Positions 27,101-32,836 of a DNA stretch of 32,836 bases are shown in pieces (position 1 is the stretch's first letter; each line of letters starts with the position of its first letter). The position numbers and the translations under genes were made by a program. The DNA is from Bacteroidales bacterium (GTDB taxonomy: Bacteria; Bacteroidota; Bacteroidia; Bacteroidales; UBA4417): NCBI GenBank assembly GCA_016707705.1, contig JADJHD010000039.1, forward strand, positions 1 through 32,836, given 5' to 3'. The notes under the pieces are model-generated. The model was not told the DNA's origin. It saw nothing but the letters and a program-made list of their open reading frames with translations, and did not search any database.

Positions 27101-30100
27101 GAGCTGGATTCAGTTGAAATATAAGTTTGTTCAATTGCCTTAAGAACGTATGGCAAATCTTCAGGATGTGTCAAATCATTTGGAAGGTAGGTCATGATAT
27201 CCTGATCTGTATAGCCAAACATCTTCTTGGCAGCAGGGCTTGCATATTGAAACCGGCCATCGGTGCTTACAAGAACAATACCATCAGGGGCCTTCTCAAT
27301 TAACTTTTGATAGTGTTCATGTGCTTTGTAAAGCGCGGAGGTTGCCTTTTTCTGTTCAGTAATATCGCTTAATGCAAGGATGAGGTGAAGCTGATTATCT
27401 AGTAGAATTGGTTCAAGACTGAATCTGAACCAGAGATTTACAGGTCCATTAATTCGTTCTTGCACAAATTCAGATTCGATATCATGGATTTTAGCTTTTT
27501 CAGTCAGGGCCTTATTAATACTCAGATAGAAATTACAGGCCGGACAATCTGAAGAATAACCGCATCCTTTAGCATTTTCCTTCCTGTTTACGCATCCAAG
27601 AAAGTCACCGCATCGCATCTGTTTAAGGTCTTCAAGTGAATGCTGGAAAATATCAGCTGCAGCCTGATTAGCCTCTATAATTCTTTGTTCGTCATTAATA
27701 ATTATCATCCCCACAGGTGAAGAAGAGAGAATAGCCTGAAGGTTCTCTTTTTCGGTTATCAGCTGATCCTCAATCATTATACGCTGCAGAGCTATTGATG
27801 CCTGACTGATCAGGGTTACAATCAACTTTGAGTGCCGATCAGATAAGGCTTGCTTATGGAAAATGCTAACTCTATCGAATACTTTGTCCTTATTGCTGAA
27901 TCCGATTGTATAGACATTTTTGATTCCCAATAGTTTTTCAATGGCTCTTCCAACTGTTTTGTTGAGTTTACGCGCACTTATAAGATGAAGACCATCTTTA
28001 TGGTATTTAACAAATTCCAGTTGTCTGAATGCATTCTGCTCACTTGAAGTCATTGCACTCATTTTGAGTTCAATGTTTGAAGGATCCAGCCCGAATGTAT
28101 TTATCAATCTATCAAGAAAGGGCTCCAGTCCAAACATATGAGTCAGTTGGATTGTGTCCAGATCTGGTCCTACATAGCTAACCACAACATAGGAGTCACC
28201 TGAAATTGAATACACAAGTTTGCCAACCAGTTCATATATTTCATCTTTGTTTTTTAATTTGATCAGTTCACTGGAAAACTTCGCGATTATTACTTGTTCA
28301 TTAAGCAGTTCTGTAATTTCTTCTTCAGATTGTTTTCTTTCAGTAATATCGCGTATAAATGCTAATGCTTCATCCTGTGAAATTGTCAGAATCCGGCTTT
28401 CAAAAGTATGTGATCGGTTATTAATCTGGATTGAATAGTCAAATACCACCATTGCCTTACTCCTGAATGCTTGCTCAAGGTTGGTGGCAAACAGACCGGA
28501 CAGATTTGCAGGAAGAAGCTTTTGAATTGTAGATCCAATAATTTGTTCTATAGGTCTGAACAGAAGTGTATTGTCAGGAGTATGACAATCAATAAAGCGT
28601 CCTTCTTTTGAAATGCGGAACATCACATCCGGCAAGGCCTTTACAATAGCGCTATTTTCTACTTCGCTTTTTCTTAGGGCATCTTCGGCTTCCCTTCTTT
28701 CCAGCTCACCAGCTGCCCTAACTGCTACCAATTTGAGGATGCTAATTGCCAAATGATCTGATTCCATAGGATTACGGCTGATCACAGCTATCAGGCCAAC
28801 TGGAATTCCAGCAGAATTGATAAGGGTTGTGCCTAAATAACTCTCAGCTTTCATTTCCTGAAGGAATTTATCTTTCGGAAACTGATGCCTCACATCTTTT
28901 GGAATGCAGCAGATATCATTCTTAACTACCTCACCACAAGGGGTGTCCTTTAAAAAGTACCTGTTGTTATCTTCAAATTCTCCATCATAGAGAACTGAAA
29001 TTGTATGGGCTTCCAGGTTTCCGCTTAGCAGGGTGTCGATGCATACATATTCCATTTCCAAACAACCCGAAAGAAATTTAGCCAGTGACTGGAAAAAATC
29101 TTCCTGTGTTTTATTCCATCCTGCATTAGCCAGAAAGGACTGTGTTTCTTCAATTTTTTTTCTTTCAGTAATATCGGCCAGTCCTCCGTAGATATGTGAA
29201 TGAGAAGGATCTTCCTTTAGATTGATGCATTCAGCTGATGCCCGTAACCATAATTGCCTTCCAGTTCTATGATGGATCCGGATTTCACAGTTTCCTGCTT
29301 CTCCGGGTTTCAGTTCAAGAATCTGCGAGCGGAACACTTCCAGATCTTCATCAAGTATCATTGATTCAATGCACTCCATCTGCATTACTTCCTCATCAGT
29401 GAAGCCGGTCAATTTCTCAACCGGACCATAAATCCAGTCGATAAGGTACTTTCCTGATTCACCCATTACACAGGAAAAAGAAATATCGGAGATGCTTAAA
29501 GAGATGTGACGGAATCTTAATTCATTGATTCTTAATTCCTCTTCCTGTAATCTCATTTCAGTAATATCCATGAGGTTTCCCCTGGCACCTACAATACTTC
29601 CATTCTCAATGATGGCTTCGCCCACGGTTTTTACCCATTTTTGGTTGCCCCTGGCAGTAAGAAGTGAAACTTCTATGTTATAAGGTTCCCCTTTTTTAAT
29701 AATGTTTCTGAAAGCTGTTTTGATAATTTCCTGATCAACCGGGCTGTAGAAGCTTATGGCATAGTTAAGATTGAGAAGTTGTTCATTCTTTTCTATTTCA
29801 TAAATGCGATATATCTCATCCGTCCACTTAAGAGTATCAGTAAGGATAAAATATTCCCAGGCACCTGTTTTTGAGATACGCTCCGAAATTCCAAGAAGGT
29901 CTTTCTGGTGTTTCAATTTCTTCGCAGACTCCTTTCTGTTATCCTCATTGCCTATAGCCATAGCAATGATTTCAAGAATGTTGAGATCATCAGCAGATAA
30001 TTCGATATCTTCCTGAAAAACCACGCAAAGAGATCCAACCGGTTTTCCTTCACATCGTACCACTTGTCCGCAGTAAGTCCGTAAATGGTAAGCAGAAACG

Positions 30101-30804
30101 TTGGGGTCAGACTGCTGATAGGATGTTTGAGGAAGATTGTTGATTACCAATGCATTTTCCAGATTTTTCTGAATAACATCATAGCAAATATGACCTTCAG
30201 GATTGTCCTTTGATACGTAGTCCGGAGGAGTTTGCCACTGTCCGATTGAATACAGAAATCCATCCTGTAGCCGGTTATAAAGCGCGCAGGTGGCATTTAG
30301 CATTTCACCGCAGAGCGCAGTTAGTTTGTTGATATTCTCATCATAGTCAGTACCAAGAGTGCTGAGACATTCATTGGTGCGTTGAAGCTTTCTGCGGTTT
30401 TCTTCCAGTTTATTTTCACTTAACTTTCTTTGAGTTATATCATCAATCAATACCAGAAAATATGGGCTTCCATCTTCTTCATCCTTCAGCATTGATACGC
30501 GTGTGGCTCCCCAACATACAGATCCGTCTTTTCTTGTATAGGGCATTTCGATTCTGAAGATTTCTGTTTCTTCTCCTGCGAGTAAATTGTCCAAAGCATC
30601 TTTATCCCGCGAAAGACATGCATCACCAGTAATATCCCTGATTGACAAATTGAGAAGTTCTTCCCTGCTATATCCAAAAAATTTACAGAATTCAGGATTT
30701 ATTTCAATAAACTTCATTTTCGTATCCAATATGGCTATGCCAATTTGTCCATCGAAAAATACCTTCTTAAATCTTGGATCATTCTTGCTGGAAAATGCGT
30801 TCAT
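21196..30804 (-). CDS. giant soluble sensor histidine kinase with 19 PAS-type and three GAF-like regions
   Basis: The protein has 3202 residues with no signal peptide or membrane helix. My reading of the order is: PAS1 (12-127), GAF (148-285), PAS2 (303-413), PAS3 (429-548), GAF (560-700), PAS4 (715-825), GAF-like (840-1010), PAS5 (1021-1150, with a Cys cluster), then PAS6 to PAS19 head to tail to about 2955 at 120-135 residues each. Nearly every PAS ends in a D-I-(T/S)-x-(R/Q/H)-K type motif followed by a signalling helix (A-E-x-A-L-x-x-S-E). The kinase core has His2993 in SVSHDLRSPL, Asn3106 in NLLSNAIKYS, DNGVGF at 3136-3141 and GTGVGLAIV at about 3164-3172. This core is of the phytochrome/Cph1 class, which fits the Rcp1-like regulator downstream. 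The ligands are unknown. No frameshift or internal stop interrupts 9.6 kb, so the gene is under selection. Confidence 0.95.
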   Translation of the reverse strand: MNAFSSKNDPRFKKVFFDGQIGIAILDTKMKFIEINPEFCKFFGYSREELLNLSIRDITGDACLSRDKDALDNLLAGEETEIFRIEMPYTRKDGSVCWGATRVSMLKDEEDGSPYFLVLIDDITQRKLSENKLEENRRKLQRTNECLSTLGTDYDENINKLTALCGEMLNATCALYNRLQDGFLYSIGQWQTPPDYVSKDNPEGHICYDVIQKNLENALVINNLPQTSYQQSDPNVSAYHLRTYCGQVVRCEGKPVGSLCVVFQEDIELSADDLNILEIIAMAIGNEDNRKESAKKLKHQKDLLGISERISKTGAWEYFILTDTLKWTDEIYRIYEIEKNEQLLNLNYAISFYSPVDQEIIKTAFRNIIKKGEPYNIEVSLLTARGNQKWVKTVGEAIIENGSIVGARGNLMDITEMRLQEEELRINELRFRHISLSISDISFSCVMGESGKYLIDWIYGPVEKLTGFTDEEVMQMECIESMILDEDLEVFRSQILELKPGEAGNCEIRIHHRTGRQLWLRASAECINLKEDPSHSHIYGGLADITERKKIEETQSFLANAGWNKTQEDFFQSLAKFLSGCLEMEYVCIDTLLSGNLEAHTISVLYDGEFEDNNRYFLKDTPCGEVVKNDICCIPKDVRHQFPKDKFLQEMKAESYLGTTLINSAGIPVGLIAVISRNPMESDHLAISILKLVAVRAAGELERREAEDALRKSEVENSAIVKALPDVMFRISKEGRFIDCHTPDNTLLFRPIEQIIGSTIQKLLPANLSGLFATNLEQAFRSKAMVVFDYSIQINNRSHTFESRILTISQDEALAFIRDITERKQSEEEITELLNEQVIIAKFSSELIKLKNKDEIYELVGKLVYSISGDSYVVVSYVGPDLDTIQLTHMFGLEPFLDRLINTFGLDPSNIELKMSAMTSSEQNAFRQLEFVKYHKDGLHLISARKLNKTVGRAIEKLLGIKNVYTIGFSNKDKVFDRVSIFHKQALSDRHSKLIVTLISQASIALQRIMIEDQLITEKENLQAILSSSPVGMIIINDEQRIIEANQAAADIFQHSLEDLKQMRCGDFLGCVNRKENAKGCGYSSDCPACNFYLSINKALTEKAKIHDIESEFVQERINGPVNLWFRFSLEPILLDNQLHLILALSDITEQKKATSALYKAHEHYQKLIEKAPDGIVLVSTDGRFQYASPAAKKMFGYTDQDIMTYLPNDLTHPEDLPYVLKAIEQTYISTESSSVIQYRFRAKDNTWRWIESTISNMLGEPSVEAIVINFRDIHERKMAEEELRSSELKYKIVANNTFDWEFWRTPEGGFHYHSPSCKRITGYDAEEFIKDPDLTTRIIHPDDLQTFRDHHKKIEDVRSSSSVEYRIIDTEGKIKYIEHICQPVYDADGNYLGIRGSNRDISQKKEAEIALNKGEMRFRALIENSADAIIVIDQEATILYQSPAYARIMGRTSEQRLGKNEFEFIHPEDKEMVRATLKDLLENPEILQHLSFRNMHDSGNWRWIECVATNMLDKPAINGLVINMHDITLRKLAEDALRESEAKYRGLFEANKDGISIFYVTPDNTLSNFVEVNASAAEMIGLTREEFLSHNVADLEVNLSENTFAERQMGIMRDGFVNTETRIRHKDGHTIDIELLIIPVQYNSRLALMNIVRDISERKKAENSLRESEERWSFAIEGSNDGIWDWNIEKGEVFYSNRWKAMIGYSPEEMDDSLETWSLHVHPEDLPSASAEIQKHLEGKSSFYQSEHRLRCKDGSYIWILDRGKVLVRGANGEPVRMVGAHTDITDRKKAELSLLLKDAALNSATSGIGITDMQGKLTYVNPALVEMWGYESENEILGLTAVSFWQSSESMGNSIRAAIEKGHASGELYAIRKDKSVFPVWYSTATIIDAEGKIIGLMGSFIDITEQKNAEDALKESEAKYRRITDNASDIIFRLELDPSPHITYINEAVNIILGFNPDDFKGENSDMLGMIYPEDRTKFADLVRARIVPPEPISLRMLVKTGGFRWLESRIAPIHDEKGNIVAVEGISRDVTDDMLAREALNESELRFRTLFEGSPDAIILADAETGIIVEVNSAAVKLTGKPASQLIGMHQSELHPPRKKVYSIETFQNKALAKDATSPGKPTENHVINSDGKEIPVEILASIINLKGRKVVHGVFRDITDRKLAEQAIKESEEKLLTLINSAPDIICFKDGEGRWLQANDSILDLYQLSGVDYRNKTEFELAPFTADMYQDAFRNCGNSDDLAWATPGGARTEELIPDVHGNLHVFDVIKKTLFYPDKKRKGLVVFGRDITEHKTAELALKESEDKFRSLAESSPFAIMIFQDDRWIYTNPAGLKICKYETEELYSMNFWEVIAPESRMQLKTIGKNRQLRKVPDASYELQIISKTGIRKWVFITASSLIYGGRPAGILSAVDITDRKKAEEEAQREKLLLRTLIDNLPDTVYVKDEHARKILANKADLKVMGYHQESEVIGKTDKELLNSVIGNRGYQDDMRVLKAGIPIVNREEDFTDIEGVKRWLLTSKIPLKNEKGKVTGMIGIGRDISDRKQSELALKISEEKHRTLFETMAQGVIYQDTTGKIISANYAAEKILGASLEQLQGLKSLDPRWKSIREDGTEYPGSEHPAMVALRTGKPVHNKIMGVFNTEIEKYVWIKIDATPQFHPGASKPFMVFATFDDITERKMAELALASSEKRYRSLFNEMLEGFALHEIIVDKSGKAINYRFLNVNPAFERITGLKAENLIGHLVKDVMPLTEAVWIQNYGKVALSGEPMAFESYSAELNKHYHVVAFSPEEGQFATMITDITERKLAEAAINASRQQLLDIIDFLPDATFVIDNAKKVIAWNKAMEEMTGISKEEMIGHGDHAYTVPFYGVRQKQLLDYLDSDEKILRERYHNVFKKGNTVHAEIFAPALYGGKGAYISNIGAPLFDDKGNRVGSIESIRDITDRKLVEEEIRLLNNQLEQRVAERTAELESAMHEMEAFSYSVSHDLRSPLRAIDGFSRILVDEYSYLLDKEGLRVLDVIRDNTHKMDQLITDLLTLSRISRFEPKPSLIDMNMLVKNAIAELTQDDERKIEFRIPDLQKASGDNNLLKQVWINLLSNAIKYSRPKSESTIEVGSYIEDDMIVYFVKDNGVGFNPEYTHKLFGVFQRLHKATEFEGTGVGLAIVRRVISKHNGKTWALGELNKGATFFFSLPKV

Positions 30805-31380
30805 GGAGATGGAATTTTTGAGTTAAGAAATCGTTCAAAAACTGCTTCTGGTCAACAAAAGAACTAATGACAATATTCACCCCTGTCGGGAGTTCCCAAC
30901 TAAGGTTATTTATTGATCATTCATAAGGCAAAAGGACATATTGAGCCTGAAAATAAAGGATGAAAACTGGTGAGAATTGCTACTCAGGCGAAAATAGGAA
31001 TTCAGTAAGATGAGTGTGGTGTTTTGAATCTGGCAGATATGAAGAGCTCTCTATATCAAAAATACGGAATTCAAAGGCTAATTCAATAGTAAACAATTAA
31101 GATTTTAACTGCTTTGTGTTAATAGGATTTGCGGTAAAGCATCTTTTAAGGTACTCTCAATCGTAGAATGAGCAATACATTAATGTTGAAAGAATGTTCA
31201 ACTGTTTATATGCCAATAGGATTCGTTATTCCTGACCAATTAATAATACGATAATCTTCTTTCCTGAGTTTAGTGCGATTGATAATAATCGCATTTTTGA
31301 AACAGGAAAGGGAGATTTATTATTAGTCTGATCCCCAAAGAATTAGACTATTGAGGAACTAGGGATTTTGTAGTTGCAAA
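30805..31380. other. 575-base intergenic stretch between the giant kinase and the arsenic operon
   Basis: No ORF with coding character and no RNA gene is visible. The stretch must contain the promoter of the giant kinase. The one clear structure is the nested palindrome at 31259-31310. Confidence 0.4.
31259..31310. repeat. nested inverted repeat downstream of the ACR3 gene
   Basis: An outer eight-base stem CTTTCCTG (31259-31266)/CAGGAAAG (31303-31310) encloses an inner seven-base stem TGCGATT (31274-31280)/AATCGCA (31287-31293) with a six-base loop. On the plus strand the inner stem is followed by TTTTT. On the minus strand, the direction of the arsenic operon, there is no T-run after the outer stem. 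It may be a 3' stabilising hairpin of the arsenic transcript, a terminator read from the plus strand, or a protein site. Confidence 0.6.
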
Positions 31381-32459
31381 TCACGCAGTGAAATACTTTT
31401 TACGGAAGTAGAAGGCTAGATTCACCAAGGCTATCATTACCGGGACTTCCACCAAAGGTCCAATTACTGCAGTAAAAGCTTCGCCGGAGTTCATTCCGAA
31501 AATGGCTATAGCAACCGCGATGGCTAATTCAAAATTGTTGCTTGCAGCTGTAAATGAAAGCGTTACTGACTGCTCATAGTTTGCACCTGCGCTCTTACTC
31601 AGGAAGAATGAGCCGACAAACATCACTACGAAATAGATCAGCAGCGGCAATGCTATCTTAAGCACATCCAGCGGGATTTTTACAATGTATTCACCTTTGA
31701 GCGAGAACATTACAACAATTGTGAACAGCAAGGCAATCAAGGTAATGGGACTGATTCGGGGAATAAACTTGCTGTGATACCATTGCTTGCTTTTGACCCT
31801 GATCAGTACAAATCGTGTGATAAATCCTGCCAGGAAGGATGCCCAAATAAGTAATGAAAACAGATTCAGCTTATTTGTCCGATGGTGATTTTTCTCAACT
31901 GCATCATTGGTTGGAATGCCAAACCATCCGGAAGAATCGCAATGAAAACATATGCATAAACTGAGAAGAAAAGCACCTGGAAAATGCTGTTAAATGCCAC
32001 TAATCCTGCTGCGTATTGAGCATCTCCCTTGGCTAGGTCGTTCCAGACAATCACCATGGCAATGCATCTGGCAAGGCCAATCATGATAATGCCATACATA
32101 TAGGGCAGATTGGCATTATTCTCTCCCGGAAAGACCTTAAAGAATAGTATTGCAAGTAGAAACATCAATACCGGACCAATCACCCAGTTCTGCAATAAGG
32201 AGAGGAGCAGCACCTTCCAATTGGTAAAAACATCTCCCAGCTCCTCATATTTAACCTTTGCAAGAGGCGGATACATCATCAGGATGAGTCCGAGTGCTAT
32301 TGGTAGGTTCGTCGTACTTTCCGGACTAGACTTCAGGGAATCCCAGAAGCGGGCAATTCCCGGGAAAAGATATCCCGAAACAACACCAATGGCCATGGCC
32401 AGAAAGATCCAAAGGGTAAGATACCTGTCGAGGAATTTTAAACGGGCTTGTGAGGGCAT
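31381..32459 (-). pseudogene. arsB/acr3: ACR3-type arsenite efflux carrier, split by a -1 frameshift
   Basis: ACR3 exports arsenite, the product of ArsC, across the inner membrane. The first frame (32459 to 31866) gives 197 residues with the family's membrane helices and the conserved Cys132 in GLARCIAMVIVWND, then ends at TGA just after ITIGQIS. The continuation is in the next frame from about 31875: KLNLFSLLIWASFLAGFITR, then RISPITLIALLFTIVVMFS, to the end YFRKKYFTA with the conserved Glu in LVEVPVMIAL. Restoring one base near ACAAATAAG (about 31868-31877) gives a single protein of about 359 residues, the normal ACR3 length. There is no other damage, so either a recent mutation or a base lost in sequencing is likely. 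It follows arsC on the same strand after 93 bases. Confidence 0.9.
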
Positions 32460-32479
32460 TTTTTTAATTTTTTAATTTG

Positions 32480-32495
32480 TCCGCCGGCTGGCGGA
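32480..32495. repeat. GC-rich palindrome between arsC and ACR3
   Basis: TCCGCC-GGCT-GGCGGA is a perfect six-base stem in AT-rich surroundings, and it has no T-run on either side. It resembles small dispersed REP-like palindromes of Bacteroidota more than a terminator. Only one copy was seen in this window. Confidence 0.5.
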
Positions 32496-32552
32496 TGAGA
32501 ATGATGTTTTTCGAAAATCGCAATCAACTTTGTGCTTTTATCCTTTCAAAAG

Positions 32553-32836
32553 CTAGGATTGGATTTCGTTGTAGAATTTCTGAAAGCCTTCCTTTATTTC
32601 ATCCCTGACGCGGCGAAATTCACTCCAAATATAATCATCTGTTCCGATGGCATGCGATGGGTCATCGTATCCCATATGCAGGCGATGTTTTACCTTTCCC
32701 ATGAAAGCGGGACAGGATTCGTTGGCTCCACCACAAACTGTGATTACATAATCCCATTCTTCATTCAGATATAAATCTACAGAATCTGAAGTATGATGGC
32801 TTATATCAATCCCGATTTCCTGCATAACGGTAACGG
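32553..32836 (-). CDS. arsC: arsenate reductase ArsC (low-molecular-weight phosphatase fold), N-terminus outside window
   Basis: The open frame continues through the right edge (V-T-V before the internal Met), so about 94 C-terminal residues are seen of the 130-140 usual for the family. DISHHTSDSVD, then DYVITVCGGANESCPAF, matches the thioredoxin-coupled ArsC type. The two cysteines in CGGANESC are the pair that relays the disulfide after arsenate reduction. The P-loop with the catalytic Cys lies outside the window. The C-terminal WSEFRRVRDEIKEGFQKF is also typical. The enzyme turns arsenate into arsenite for export by the adjacent ACR3 carrier. Confidence 0.93.
   Translation of the reverse strand, partial: VTVMQEIGIDISHHTSDSVDLYLNEEWDYVITVCGGANESCPAFMGKVKHRLHMGYDDPSHAIGTDDYIWSEFRRVRDEIKEGFQKFYNEIQS

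Noticed and set aside
21196..30804. Numerous 60-160 codon frames on both strands inside the giant kinase gene
   Set aside because: All are shadows of one continuous frame whose PAS, GAF and kinase motifs run without a break.
21196..30804. Phytochrome photoreceptor function for the giant kinase
   Set aside because: The kinase core and partner regulator are phytochrome-like, but no PHY domain or chromophore-binding cysteine context was recognised among the GAF-like regions.

Overview
The window reads as chromosomal DNA of a Bacteroidota bacterium, probably an uncultured Bacteroidales/Marinilabiliales-type lineage. The evidence is moderately AT-rich DNA, several exact matches to the Bacteroidota -7 promoter element TAnnTTTG, families typical of the phylum (DUF2027-Smr protein, DUF4402 secreted proteins, MbnP/MbnH-like lipoproteins), and a heavy investment in PAS-domain histidine kinases. 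No plasmid, phage, transposase, CRISPR array, tRNA or rRNA was seen.

Layout. 1-3435 (minus): the 5' part of the RNase P RNA gene, cut by the window start, then a polytopic GT-C-like membrane protein and a DUF2027-Smr protein. 3675-5672 (plus): a two-gene operon of an MbnP-like lipoprotein and an MbnH-like di-heme cytochrome c peroxidase. 5676-8059: a coiled-coil/outer-membrane-type protein whose start is doubtful (minus), and an acidic YD-repeat-like protein (plus). 8130-12133 (minus): a MATE exporter, a receiver-Hpt phosphotransfer protein, rlmN, and a ferredoxin-NADP-reductase-like flavoprotein. 12187-17781: three nearly identical DUF4402 cassettes on the minus strand, each with its own upstream inverted-repeat cluster, -7 element, about 140-nt structured leader, signal-peptide gene and GC-rich terminator. 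They are separated by a membrane histidine kinase and a SAM methyltransferase. 17899-30804 (minus): a hybrid histidine kinase, an Rcp1-like single-domain response regulator, and a 3202-residue soluble histidine kinase in which I count 19 PAS-type and three GAF-like regions. 31381-32836 (minus): the end of an arsenic operon, with a frameshifted ACR3 arsenite carrier and the C-terminal part of arsC.

How the parts may work together. The kinases, receiver proteins and Hpt domain form an almost complete phosphorelay toolkit spread over 9.5-30.8 kb. The giant kinase with the adjacent Rcp1-type regulator is the clearest cognate pair, and the Hpt protein could serve the hybrid kinase.

The most unusual system is the DUF4402 triplet. 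Coding sequence, leader and palindromic upstream sites are kept almost unchanged in three places, while the intervening DNA is unrelated. The leader can adopt two mutually exclusive pairings around the start region. Copy B carries a one-base expansion of an A-tract at the fourth to sixth codons that puts it out of frame, as expected of a slippage-prone or phase-variable copy, or of simple decay. Copy A alone keeps the consensus -7 element.

All functional calls rest on reading motifs in the sequence. No database search or folding program was run.
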